Below, one piece after another: positions 37,946 through 50,600 of a DNA stretch of 60,000 nt; positions within the stretch are counted from its first letter, which is position 1, and each line of letters opens with the position of its first letter. A program made the position numbers and the translations under genes. This DNA is from Bolinopsis microptera (lineage: Eukaryota > Ctenophora > Tentaculata > Lobata > Bolinopsidae), in contig NC_087076.1 of NCBI RefSeq assembly GCF_026151205.1, forward strand, positions 9,526,902 to 9,586,901. The letters are read 5' to 3'. The notes below the pieces were generated by a model that was not told the DNA's origin, made no database searches, and saw only the letters and a list, made by a program, of their open reading frames with translations.

Positions 37946-38449
37946 TCTATTTGCTCCCCATATAATTATTATTTTGTTTTATTAATTTTTTATCTACCTT
38001 ACCCTATACTTTCAACATCATAGCACCCTTCTCCCGCAACACCTTCTCACACATTAATACCATTTCAGACCTGTATCTAATGTATCTGGAATTGACGTAT
38101 TGAAATACAAATTTTGACTCTATATCCACAGTTATTCACCATATTTGTTTTGTTTATTAAATAGTTTTCAATAAATTTTTGGATTTAGATTAATTCGATG
38201 TAATGGGTCCAATACTGCGGACATAGTTCACTATTGTACCGTGTTGGTCCCATCATATTTTACAGATGGGGCGATAATTTGAAACGATCTATTTTATATT
38301 CTCATTTGCTGAACTCTGTAAAATTTGAAAAGTATTTAATTAAAAAAATAAATTAACTTAACTTTAAACAAATCAAAAACAAAATCAAACAACGAAACGA
38401 AAATTGGAACGAAATGAATACAAAACAAAACTAAAATTAAAATAAAATT

Positions 38450-38870
38450 TCCTAAAAGCATTTTCTTCAGCTTAAACTTGTTGGTGTGCCTACATTTACA
38501 TTATGATTCCCTCCGCCAATGACTAGATTGCCATCTTTATTTAAAATAATTAAATTTTTTCATAAGGCAGAGATGACAATCTTTCGTACCCCCCTTTAAA
38601 GGATGAGCATTTTGATTTATTTTCCAAATATTTTACATGGTTTTTTTACTTCAACACCCATATTTTTCTTAGGAAGCTCCGTCGATTTCGTACTCTTGAG
38701 TTTGAAAAAGCTTGTGTATGAACGTGAACGGTCTTAACAGTGTTTTTCAGTAAGCCCAATAATTGTCTCTTCTTTTCATTTTCCACTCAAGAGTTTCTTC
38801 ATATATCACTGCTGCTTCAGCATTGTCCGTTCATGGCACATTCCGGCTTTCTGCAATTGCACGTTTTCGA
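38450..38870 (-). mobile_element. GIY-YIG coding end, copy 4
   Basis: The - strand counterpart facing LINE copy 4. The 116-residue frame starting at 39,181 runs through the duplicated entry modules (QLNRKRAIAESRNVP), with the LCLTEK block around 38,560. Frames are broken elsewhere. Confidence 0.55.
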
Positions 38871-39320
38871 TTTAATTGTATTCTTTCTGAGCTTGTGTCT
38901 GGTTGCGCGCATAGAATGGATCCTACTTGGTAGCAACTGTATATACTGAATTGTGTTTCTGTTGAACATTTTGTGAAATTGTTGGCCTCAGGGGAAGGCT
39001 TGTCTATAATCGAGGAACTCTTGCCTATGTGTTTGTTTACAATGCAAAAGCGGAAATGTCCCACTGAACGGACAATGCTGAAGCAGCAGTGGATATATAA
39101 CAACCGATTGCAGTGGAAAAGAGAAAGAACGAGCACTCCACCAGAACAACCAATTTCACAAAAAGTTTCAACAGAACACAATTAAGCTATCATAAACATT
39201 CCTACCCAACGAGGATCCAACTTAGGCGAGCACCAGACACCAATCTCAGCACGCACCTACCGATACACTCGCAAGACCTGGCAATCATTCAGAAAGCCGA
39301 AATGTGCCCCCTGAACGACA
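38820..39320. repeat. Alpha symmetry centre 3
   Basis: Arms meet at 39,066 (GTTGAAC 38,961 against 39,166-39,172). The loop module is in the same orientation as at alpha 1 and alpha 2. Confidence 0.75.
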
Positions 39321-39735
39321 AATGCCTGGAACAGCCGTGAATAAGAAGCAACTATTGCATGGAACATAAACGAAAGAAGCACAAATATATGAGGGCTTAA
39401 CTGAAAACACATTAAGACACATGAATTTTTTATTTTTTACCGATCAGTTCCACACACAATCTCTTTCAACCTCGAGAAGCTACAATCCGGACGGAGCTAC
39501 TAAGAAAATTTGGAGTTGAAAGATAAACAAACACCAAATAAATATCATTGAAATAATCAAACATTGCTCATCCGTACAAGGGGGGTACAACGAGTTTCCT
39601 CTCTGCCTACTGAAAAAACTTATATATTTTAATAAAGAATGGCAATCTATTAAATATAGTATTCGGAACTCAAAGAAAATGTAGGCACCCCAACAAGTTT
39701 ATGCAGAAAGAAATCTTTTTAGGAATTTTATTTTA
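39040..39735 (+). mobile_element. GIY-YIG coding end, copy 5
   Basis: Two entry modules (39,060 and 39,300), then a region equal to TENTFKTRF with an extra TTTTTTATTTTTTACC run at 39,426, then a GVERxxTPNKYH-like segment and the NRRREL end near 39,680. It opposes LINE copy 5. Confidence 0.52.
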
Positions 39736-40219
39736 ATTTTAGTTTTTGTTCTTGTATTTAATTTATCGATTTCAAAATACGTTTCGTATCCGTTTGATTT
39801 TGTTTTTGATTTAGTAAGTTAAGTTAATTTTAATTATTTATTATAAATAACTTCAAATAGTTTACAGAGTACAGCATAAGAATATAAAATAAATCGTTTC
39901 AAAATATCGCCCCCATCAGTAAAATATATGGGCACCCAAACACTGTAACACAAAGTGAACTATGCGCAGTAAGCTTGGACCCATTAACATCGACTAATCT
40001 AATCCAAAAATGTATGAAAAACTATTTAATAACAACAAATCCATGGTGAATAACTGTGGATATTAGATCCAAAATTTGTATTTCACCAATAAGTCAAATT
40101 CCAGATACATTAGATACAGGTTCTAAATGGTCATTAATGTGTGAAAGTGTGCGGGTAATGTGATATGATTTAATTATAGGAAGGTAGATGAAAAAAATTA
40201 ATAAAACAAAATAATAATA

Positions 40220-43110
40220 ATATGTAGCAAAGAGACTAGGCTAGACAGTTTTTCACTATCCAATAAACATTTCCATCGATGCTTATGACCTCAGCTTTGA
40301 AAAGACTAGTAACCACAATCTGTCTTACCTGTACCGGAGTCATTCCACAGTATATGGGTTTTTCTGTATAAAAATGATTTTGCCAGGGGCTATTTGAGGT
40401 ACATGTTGGTGTGAATTCTGACTTAACTTAGTAAAATTGATTAACACAATAGACAGACTGACGAGGTGGCAACGTCTAGTCAGAAGTCCCTGAATATAAA
40501 GAGAATATGAGCAGTGATACAGGAATTAAATTGTAAGAACTTTGGAAAAAAATAAATCATTCAAGTCAAACTTTTGAGACAAAGGGAGAATGTCGACCAA
40601 GCTTGCCCTTTTTGAACATATTGCTCAGGTGGATAACTGCGGGCCCTCTTCAACAGAATCCATTTAATAGCTCTCTTTTGAGACTTACTAATATTATCAC
40701 CTAAGAATTTATTACAAGGGCGCCAGAATATGGAACAATTCGATTGCAACGAACCAGGAGAGGTAAAGCGCCCGCGACGTTTCTGAACAATGAACATATG
40801 GCCATCTCTTCAGACCATACCAATTGATGGCAGGAGGCCTTATAATAAATTCTGTCGCACGACATTCCAACGTTAGCTAGCTTAACATCGACCTCCAAGA
40901 TCTTTTTTCTACCTCTGACATAAACAAAGGAGAGCGCAGCAGATTGTAATGTGCGAATGAGGAGATAAAGAAGGTTTTCCGAAACAATAAGCACCTTTAC
41001 AATTTTGCAGGAGAATCGCATTTTGTATTCTTAGTGCCCAGTCAAGAGATATCCTATATCCATATTGTAAATTAGTATTATCAGAAGATGAATGTATTTT
41101 AACTGGCCAGATTTTTTGTATCTTCGGCAAAACAAAAACAATATCATATTATCCGAAAGGCCAGAGGAATATCAATGAAAAACAATACAAAAAAGTAAGG
41201 GACCACGAAATAAACCCTGGGACCAGAATTAACTGATAGGTAGATACACTCATTACCAATTAACCACTCTTTGGTAACGGCCTTGAAGGTAATTGTAAGA
41301 AATTTGAGAAGTGTACCATCAATGTTATATAAGGTCTTTAGCTTATGAAGACAGGATATCATGATTTACAGAATCAAATGCCTTACAAAAAAATCCAAAT
41401 ACACAACATGATTGATATTGTTTTCGTTAAGGACAATCCAGCTATCACAAAAGTCAACCATATTGGTTGTGCATGACTTGTGCTCTAGAAAACCATGCTG
41501 GCCTGATCAAGAATGGTACTTGTCAAAGAAACAGTTTACGATTAACAATGGCCTCAACAACTTTCATGACTAAACAAGTAAGGAAATTGGGCTATAGTTT
41601 TCACCTCACTTTTCTTACTTTCTTAAAGTATTGGGACAAGACATTTGCAAGTTTCCATTCTTGTGGACTGTAGCCGCTGTTGTAAGATCCCAACGAAAAA
41701 TGCATGTTAGAGGTCAGCTAAACCTACGGAACAATTTTTTGATAATTTTACCGTGAAGCCATCTGGTCCCTGTCTTTATTTGAATTAATATTTTGAAAGA
41801 AGCTTACGAACATCCCGATGAACAAGTCAATATCAAAGATCAACATCATTGACATAGGAGATACATTGTCATAAAGTGAAGGATCCGAAAACCTGGTTAT
41901 AAAAGCAAGAATGAAAAGTTCAGCTTTTTTATTGAGCTTTGATTGGAACCGAAGCTGTCCCGAAAAACTAACACAATTATGCATACGGCAGGATTTAGAT
42001 TTATACTTAACATGTGACCAAAACTTCCTTAGTATTAGCGCTGGAACATCACTATTGAAAAGATTGTCTCATATTTTGTGGCTGATGAAACCTCTTAAAA
42101 TCTTGACGCTAGTTACAAACCTTTAACTCCATCATAAATAGACCCAAGAAATTTTAAATTTAGATCTGATCCTACCTTTTTTTACGGCATGAAGAAAAAG
42201 AGTTCACTAACGTAACCACGGGGGTTGAAACTCTGATTTAAATAGTTTACTTTAGGAATATTTATCAACTAAATTCATAATGCAGTCTTTAACTAACATC
42301 CAAACAACAGGATCCTAGGCATTTTAGGACTTCTGCCAATTAATCGAGCATAATCACGATTAATCATGTCCCAGTTTGCTTTTTCCTTTAATTATTTATT
42401 TTACGTTTAGAGTTTTCCTTGCGGGAAAGGAGCTTTTAATTGAAAAAAGTGACAGAAAATGATCAGATTTGCACACGAATGAGGAATCACAGACATTCAA
42501 ATTATCGATTGTGTTGTATCATAATTACAGATAAGAATTCTAATGTATTACCACTTTTATGGTGGGTGATGTGATCACTGGAGAGAGAAATGTCACTGAA
42601 AGAATCTATAAGGATTGCACAATAGTACGGTAACTGATGAAATAGCCAGTTGTATGGGGGATATAAAATCACCAATAACATAGAATTTAGGGATTCTTTT
42701 TGGAAACTAGCTTGCGAAAATAAACTAACTATGACATTCAATGATTAGGTAACCCAAGAGTTTCCTCTCTATAACAAAGTACAGAGATTACAATACTCTC
42801 TTTGTTAGGACAAGCAATTTTTAAACGGCAAGCATTTCTTCTACCTAGGCAACCTGGAAGTCGGGCTGTAGTGGCCATCGAGATCAGACCGAACAGCCAA
42901 AATAACACCACCCTCCATATTTCCAAAAAAACTTTTTTAGGGTTATTAGACTTGAGGATGATCTTTCTCTGCCGGTCATTGCGTGAAGATTTCATAATTG
43001 AGAAGAAGAAAGATTTCGTTGCTAGAAATAGATTTTTATGAGCCAAGACTCATTTAGGGCAATTATGACAGTCTGCTTCTAATGTTAGCAAAGGATTGAA
43101 GTTTCAATCT
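40220..43110 (-). mobile_element. APE-RT LINE coding region, copy 5
   Basis: APE pieces: LARRNACRLKIACPNKESIVIS and REETLGLPNH (43,046-42,738); SFSDISLSSDHITHHKSGNTLEFLSVI (42,741-42,502). RT pieces: HKLKTLYNIDG (41,362) and the VPYFFVLFFIDIPLAFRII palm block (41,160-41,210). Post-YADD FSCKIVKVLIVSENLLYLL (41,021) and RRGRFTSPGS..SQKRAIKWIL (40,797) follow. Together they cover almost the whole protein in five overlapping frames. Confidence 0.78.
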
Positions 43111-44399
43111 TATACCCATCAAGAAGGGGAATGGGAGGAGCTTAGGTTTACTGAAAGAAATAAGACCTTGGACCATTTTGGTAGAAGTATAGATAGTGAG
43201 TTGGACTGGATTAAGCATGAAGGATTTACAAGAGTTATCATAAAAAGTTAAAGAGAAAACCCAAAGAATGAATAAAGATACTAACCCTAGGCGGCTGGAA
43301 TACTTCGACTCTATTCATCTTACCAGGGGAGAAGAACAATTCTATAAACCATGAGGAGATTAATTACAAAGAAAATTTTGATGGTTGGGAGCAAGCAAGA
43401 AATGGTATAAGATAACCGTGGGCTGTCAAGGGAGTAGAGAGAATGAATATTAGAATCTAGGGAATACGTGTTCTATGACCAGTCGTGGAGAGAAAGAAAT
43501 TGGAGAAAGGTAAGTCATGATGAGAGAATAGAATAGAAACATAAGATTATTAATAATTGTAGTTGAGTGTGGGGGTGCATGGAAGAATTAAAGTGTACAA
43601 ATTTTGTTATAGGTATAAACGTGTTTATATTAGAATGTGCATTCCTATGAACAGTGAACAGGCTTATGCATGCAAAAGACCTATTCAAAGCGAAAAAACG
43701 TTCATGTCTAATCATATGGACAAAATGGGCAGTGACCGAATTACCTGAAATAGGAGGCATAAAATTGAGAAAAAGATTAAATCAGAGATTTGTTTGAGTA
43801 TTTAATTTCTTAGGCGCAACGTCTTAATCTAAATATTAAAATAAAGAAAAGATCAAAGATTTAAATTCCCAGAAGATTATTTACAAGCCTGTCAAAACTG
43901 ACTGTGTTTCGTTTACAACAAACTTCAGTCCCAAGTACAGTAAAACCTACACCTCGTCATGTTGAATGAAGCCAATCATGTATAGAAGTTCATTACAGGA
44001 TCTAAAGTCTCGAAGTTAAAAAAGTTTGAAGAAACATCAAGGAACACACGCAATTATTCTTTATGTCATAAGTCTTTAAAGTAGATAGTTAAAAACAATA
44101 ACATTCTTTGCTATGAGAATATAAACACTTAATAGCAAGACACATTGGACCATTTAATTGCAGCGGGAAATAACTGCTTACGTGTGTCAATTAATTCAGT
44201 AAGATACTTCCTAAGAACTGAACCCCATACTAGAATGTTTAATGCATAGTACCAAACACTCAATATAATTTTTTTCATTATCGTCACTTCTGCAGCGAGA
44301 GTTTTATGAAAGTGATGAAGAGCTGTAAGGAAAACAATGGATTTATTAATTTAATAAGTTATTCTGACACTGATGATTGCATTGCATGAAACTCTGAGT

Positions 44400-45529
44400 T
44401 TGTAAATCTTAGTTTTCATATACAATATAAATAAATAATATATATATATATATATATATATAATGTATATATAAAGATTATATATATATATCTATATTAT
44501 ATTTAAACTTACGAAATTTCCCCGCAACGGGGAACATAAGAAAGAAAAAACACCGAAAATCACCTCGTAAAATGACCCTCTGGTGATGCCAAACCCACTC
44601 TCGCAAATGGAGTTGAAACCTCGCCATTTTGCCGGGTTGTAGAAAAAGATAGGAATAGGCTATAGCATTCTTAAAGTTTTGATTTAGGCTTTAGATTTTT
44701 TATAATATTAACGTCGGAAGTGAGGTTAAATAATCGGGTTAGAAAAATTGCGTTATTTAAGCAAAGGTTTACCGCGCTGTTTGCGTAGCAACGTTAAAAA
44801 GCACGTGCGCGAGCAACCACAGATTAACAACGCGCGTTGGTAATGCTGTAAAGTACGTCATAATTTCAAAACTAGCACACATTTAGCTCACGCTATGACA
44901 TCTTATACTTTGTTTGTGATTGTATTTTTGATGCGGTAAAAAGATCTGTTTGGGAATCCGAATACTACCACGCTGTCGACATAATGTAATTTATCTAACA
45001 ATGGGCGACAGCGTTGTTAGTATTCGGTTTCCCCAAAACGATACTTTATAAACGCAGCAATCAAAAATACCAATCACAAACAAAGTATAAGAAGTCATAG
45101 CGTGAGCGTACATTGTTAGCTAGTTTTGAAATTATGACGTAGCATACAGCAAACAACGCGCGTTTTAATCTGTGTTGCTCCGCGCACGTGCATTTTAACG
45201 TTTGCTACGCAACAGCGCAGTAACCTTAGCTTAAATAACGCCATTATTCTAACGACTTATTTAACCTCACTTCCGACGTTAATTATAAAAAATCTAAAGC
45301 CTAAATCAAAATTCTAAGAATTGCTATAGCCTATTCCTATCCTTATTTCTACAACCCTGCTAAAAATGGCGATGTTTCAACTCCATTTGCGAAGCTGGGT
45401 TTGCATCACCCAGAGTCATTTTTGAGGTACGATTTTCGGTGTTTTTTCTTCTATGTCCCCGATGCCGGGAAAATTTCGTCCAGTTTAAAAATATAATAAA
45501 GATAATATAATAAATATAATATATAGTAC

Positions 45530-45561
<32 letters not shown>

Positions 45562-45604
45562 AATATATAGTGAAAACAACGATTCTACAAACACGAGTTT
45601 CATA
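44400..45604. repeat. Beta symmetry centre 3 and right edge of array
   Basis: AT tracts at 44,410-44,500 and 45,483-45,570 flank the core centred on 44,992 (CGCTGTCG 44,971-44,978 against CGACAGCG 45,006-45,013). Array similarity stops at GAGTTTCAT (45,604), where other copies continue with GCAAATGCAA. From here the sequence is right-arm DNA. Confidence 0.82.
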
Positions 45605-45977
45605 TTAATATCATTTAAGTTTGAGCCAGTCACTCATATTGTCTCTTATCAGCTGTTGGGTTATCGATGAGTGATGACAGTATCTATTTATTGATAGATA
45701 TATATCTATAGACAGTATCTATCTATAAATAGATTCACCTTGATACACGCTGTATACCACAAAAAGGCTTTTTTTATCCTTCGGCCGCAGCGTGCAAAAA
45801 GGAGTATATAAATATAATACAACGTGTAATTCATTAAATCATAATTACATCAAGATTCAAGATTTTCCTTTCCCCAACTACTAATAATAGGGTTTAACAC
45901 GCATTATACGTATATAATTATGTAAACAAACAAAATCCCGATTTTTACTATAGAGGTTTTACTATAAAGCTATAAGT

Positions 45978-46133
45978 TTTAATACTTTCAACACTACTAT
46001 ATAACAAAAAATTTGAGCATGAATAAGAAGTTGTTACTTTGAAACGTCGTTTATCCTAACAGTGCAATATTATTTGTCGTAAATCAGAATAATCAGAAAC
46101 TATTTGGAAAACCCAAAAACTGTCTATATAAGT
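45978..46133. mobile_element. Right-arm-specific 156-bp block with 7-bp direct repeat
   Basis: Absent from the left arm, where TATAAGT occurs once (rev. comp. near 11,664). Here TATAAGT sits on both sides (45,971-45,977 and 46,127-46,133), as a target duplication would. No inverted termini or Pol III boxes were seen, so this may be a small retroposed or DNA-element fragment, or a microhomology deletion in the other arm. Confidence 0.45.
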
Positions 46134-46308
46134 ACAGAGGTTACTTATATAAAGTTGCTGAAATAACTCGCGGCACATTCCTGCAGGTTTCGTTCATGAC
46201 CCTGGGCGTCTGGCTGGTTACCGCCTCAACTATCTGGCACAACTGGAACGGGGCACATGCTCACGAGTAGCAGGGGTGGAAACTTTGTTCCCGCTTTTTT
46301 GTGATTTG

Positions 46309-46355
46309 TGACGTCACGATATCTGATGATGACGTCATAATCATATGTGACGTCA
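46309..46355. promoter_or_regulatory. Three CRE-like palindromes (right arm)
   Basis: TGACGTCA at 46,309-46,316, 46,330-46,337 and 46,348-46,355: three exact CREB/ATF consensus octamers in 47 bp, against two in the left arm. No start of a gene is recognised next to them. Confidence 0.3.
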
Positions 46356-46855
46356 GAAGTTGACCCCACTGGGTATACATACACATAAATAATTGGAGGT
46401 GTGTCGTGTTAGCATGATTTGTGTCACGAGAATAGTTGCTTGTAGTCTGTAGACGTGATCGAAGAGAGATGAAGAGAAGTGAAGAACAGTCAGAATTACT
46501 GACCTTTTCAGTGATAAATGAAAGCCGGTCTCACTCGCATCTTGTTGATCACATCTCCAAAAACATAGAGCATATAAACTCCGATGAAAGAAATTGGCAA
46601 CTCTTCAGAAACATGATAGGAATTTCGTCAGTGTTAAAGATCGAACACAGTTTCGAAATCAATCAGAATCTTAACTCACCATTTTGTATTTTGGCACGTC
46701 AAACGTGGAACCAATAATTCGATAATTTCAAACCGTTTCAGAGCGTACGTATTATATTAGGAATTGAGCTTATTGTATCCAACTTTTACAGTTTAATCTG
46801 ATTTTTAGTCTTGAATTTCTCTTTTGAATAGCTTTTAATTCAGTATAAGCAATAA

Positions 46856-47010
46856 GGGGTCGTTCACATATTACGTTATCAGCCGAGGAGAAGGGGGTTT
46901 CTGCTAATGTAATTTTGACACAATAGCTGTGTAAATGTGATTATATTAGGGGGGCCGGGGGTAAACCTTTTTCAAAAAGTGATTTAACGAAATAATATGT
47001 GAACGAACCC
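46856..47010. mobile_element. Short TIR MITE with TAA target duplication (right copy)
   Basis: 155 bp, starting GGGGTCGTTCACATATTACG and ending TAATATGTGAACGAACCC, flanked by TAA (46,853-46,855 and 47,011-47,013). It is the same insertion as the left-arm MITE. The internal G/C tract is shorter and interrupted here (GGGGGGCCGGGGG), which accounts for most of the length difference. Confidence 0.7.
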
Positions 47011-47661
47011 TAACGGATAAATTGAGTGAAACAAATCTACTATTCGGAAATAAATTTCTAATTCAAAGAACATTCTCAAACGAAATCAACAATAATCGTA
47101 ACAAACAAGTACAATTAATAATAACACTTGGATGACGCCACTTCGACGCGCCGCGCAAACTATCATTCTTGCTTCGCAACGATCTGGAAGGGTTGACATC
47201 GTCAATCAAGTACAACACAGCCATTTAACTACAGCATAATCTGTATACTTTTATAACGTTAACCTCTAGAACTAAATTACAATATGTTTCTGTCAATTAA
47301 TTAATATATATAACATATAAGTCTAATCTTATAAGTCTAAACAAACAACTTATTGTAAGAAATTTACAATTAAAAACAAGCAAAAGTAACGTAAACAATA
47401 TTCAAAACTATTACTTCAACATTGAAACAAAAGAAAATCGTAATATAAACATCCCAAACTAATTGTGGGAATATGGCGATGAAAAGTTCAAGCTACAATG
47501 ATAGTCCGTCTTAAAACTACATAAATTCAATTTATAAATGAACCTATTAAAAAATGTGATCCGATCATAGCAAAGGTTTCATCGATTGTGTTTGACAACG
47601 CTATGAACACCATGTTATACACATATCTTCAGTGAATAAACTTTAGAAGCTATTTCTTTCT

Positions 47662-50600
47662 TTACTTTCTCTGCTTGTACCCTTTGAAGAGAACGCTGCT
47701 ACGACCTTGCTTAACAAATCTATCCATAAATCTCTGAACTTCAAACTCCAATTTAGAAAGGTCTGAAATGTTGTAATTGTATGTTAAAGAACATTTTGAA
47801 ATGTTACATATAATCGCGATTAACGTTACGCCACATGTTGCGTATGAGGCGTAATTTAAATCACTAGGTTAAGCAGATCCCTTAAAAACACGAACATTTT
47901 GTTAATTGATTAACCAACAGGTGAGAAATTATCAATTAATTAATTAACAATTAGTCCATACTAATCGTAGTAGTAGTAGTATTAGTAGTAGTAGTAGTAG
48001 TCAAATAATTAATAAACCCGCCAATCATTTGATTCTAGTTAAAACTGACCAGTTTCCCCAATGTTAGCTGCGATAAACCCGTCTGCTTTCTCCCCGATCC
48101 GACTCCAAGAGCTCTTCCTACTGGCCATGGCAGACCGAAGATAAATCACTACGATCAGAGTCAATAGAAGCTCTTTACTTATACCTGGCATTTATTTAGT
48201 GGTTAATTAAATATTTGTAACTAAATAATGACAATAAACGCTGCTACGAATGCCGATCAATTATTAATGAACGAGGCTAAGTCAGAGATGGCTCAAACGG
48301 CCACCTTCTCAATAACATTGTACCCAGTTGTGTAGAGCCTGTATCCACATCTGCATCTTTCATGTTGAGGTCTTTAACAAAAGCAGGCCCAAAGGAGAAG
48401 GAACCGTCTGTTTTTTGTAGGACAGTGAATCCCATCAGCATCTCATCTCTCACTTTGCCTGGGAATAAAATGAGTAAATATAAAGACTCGTCGCCAACCT
48501 AGAAAGCGGACACCTGCTTCCGCTTATACACATTACACACGTACATTTACAATATCGTTATTATAATCAATAGGTTCGATATTCGTTGCAACGTTCATTT
48601 TATTTTTATCGCCGATGGACGAGTTAGAAACAACTAAACATGTCACCTGACCGTCTTACACACCTATGTTAGCTGGTGGAACGTAAATCAGACTCGCGTC
48701 TGCGTCGTCTTCTTCAGAAGAGGGGCTTGAACCACCAGAGATCCGCGCACAATTAGCCAGCGGTGCACCGCTTGCAGCACTCTGATTAGCAGCATGTGGT
48801 GCAGCACTCTGAGTCATAAATCGAGTTAACATTTTAGTCTTCTGACTTCTTTGGGGTGCAGATGATGGGGAGCTCATCATCTTGCTCTTGGCCCATCGGG
48901 TGTTGGAAACTTGGGACCTGTTCTGTGGGGCATCAAACGAAGGTGCAGACCCAACACTTCGTTTAAATTGTTTGTTTCCTTTTACACCGCCAAACGATCC
49001 CCCCTTTTTCTTGTAGCCCAAGTTAGGGGACGACTTCACTGAAAAAAGAGACAAATTGAATATTTATAATTTATTTCAAATTGCAGATTTGCATATATAT
49101 AGGCTGGTTGATTACAAGCAAACATGCTATCTGACCAAAGTAAGTTCTTCGCTAATATTACCAAATGCTATCAATCAAAACTAAAGAAAATGTCTCTGCC
49201 GTTAAAATGACAAATACACCAACCCATTCCCGGAGGTGCGGCCATGAAGCTGGCTTCCCCTAAAGATGAACCACTCGCTTCATCTGCCACTGGTGCTCGT
49301 TTAGCAGCGGTTCCAAACTGACCTGATGATATGTTAGAAAAACATTAAAAATACCAATGAGATGCGTAGACAGGCCGAACTTCGAATAGGGCCAGGTTTG
49401 ATGGCCCCAGAATAAAGAAGAAACAAATATGTCGTGGGTGCCATACTTAAAACTACTAAATAGAGATACATCGAGGTACCCATTACCCAAACACACAGCA
49501 CACTCTTATACTAACCAGTGGAGACACTGGAGCACCACTTATTGGTGATGTTATAGTTGGTTCCCAGGTTCGTCATTCTAGTCTGCACGTGCGCGTCGTT
49601 TGACATTGAATCGTCCTCCTCTAACTGTGGGCATGTGCAAATAATAACGAAATGAAAAATACAGTGGCATTGCACGCCGCAGTCCGCACGGATTATATTT
49701 TGGGAGTGTGATCCAAATCATCTTAAACTACTATACACAATACAGCGAATAATAATCCCGTCCAAATTTGGAACAGTCAAGAAGAATTCCGGACTTTAAC
49801 AATTAATTTCCAGTTAAACTGGTTCCTGTCTGTAAATCAACCCAGAATAACAAACAAAATTCAGGGTTTAACCGTACCATTTTGACCATCCTTCTGGCCA
49901 TGAGTTTGTGGAGTAATTCGCTCTTCATAACTTTAGTAGTGTCGAGGTTGACCACAAGCATAACATCCCCATTTGGACCTGTGGTATCAATATTGTTCAA
50001 TATTTGTGGACTTCAATGAAAAATATCTATAGTCTCACTGCTGTACTGTCTGTACATAAGTCGCAGCGGCCAAAGAATACCAAGCTGACAACGAAACCAA
50101 AAAGTCAAATACCAAGTGGAAAAATCAAAATAATAACAATAACTCTGACCAGTTCCAGATATGCGGAGGCCCACAGGCAGGTTTCCAAACTCCAAACTCT
50201 GATATACGATAGACAGCTGAGATGAAAAGCCGTGAGGAATGGGATTGGGGGCGGATTTCTCCCCTAGTCTCATCACTGTTCCTACGTCTGGATTTCCTGT
50301 CCTGTGGAGAACGTAAGGTTTACCTTTGAATAAGCCTTTACAAAGAATAAAGATAGAGTTAAATGAAGTGTACACCTGTCCATAGTTATAGCTGGTGTAA
50401 GACGCATTGGCGGCACACTTACTTGTTGTTTTCGGTAAAAAATCGCCACTAGGCAATAAATACTACTACATACGTAAACCAATCGATACAGACGCTGAAG
50501 AATCGTAAGATAACATTAACCTTCCCGTTAGGAGAAGCCCATAATTAACGAACTAGCAAGTAAATATACTCACATCACTTTATTGAATCATAAGCATTTG

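Larger units (their letters stand above)
13618..45604. repeat. Tandem array of an 11.73-kb palindromic unit (about 2.7 copies)
   Basis: The stretch alternates forward and reverse copies of one half-unit of about 5.86 kb. Alpha centres: 15,622, 27,361 and 39,066. Beta centres: 21,507, 33,267 and 44,992. The spacing between like centres is 11,705-11,760 bp. The alpha loop and the beta loop each keep one orientation in all three occurrences, so the structure is a head-to-tail repeat of a palindromic unit. Order from beta to alpha: 1-kb core, AT microsatellite, about 1.3 kb of 5' leader, LINE APE-RT coding region, short 3' region, A-rich tail, opposing GIY-YIG coding end. The leaders (about 19,650-20,940, 22,090-23,380, 31,390-32,690, 33,840-35,140, 43,110-44,400) hold no recognisable ORF1. 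Copies differ mainly by single-base indels, as expected of unpolished long reads. Confidence 0.88.
45605..46852. other. Distal right arm, no gene seen
   Basis: The reverse complement of the left arm from about 12,510 inward, including the GATA-type repeats (45,680-45,735). A 93-codon frame at 46,436-46,717 is not kept in the left arm and is not called. Confidence 0.55.

Noticed and set aside
13618-45604. Array as a simple artefact of a missed sequencing adapter (one insert read back and forth)
   Set aside because: The centres carry element-like sequence (a loop of about 140 nt at alpha, about 27 nt at beta) in constant orientation, and no recognisable hairpin-adapter sequence. The read error is real but does not by itself explain the loops. 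A more complex chimera is not excluded.
46436-46717. 93-codon open frame in the right arm
   Set aside because: The matching left-arm DNA (about 11,020-11,310) has indels that break it; no splice or domain support.
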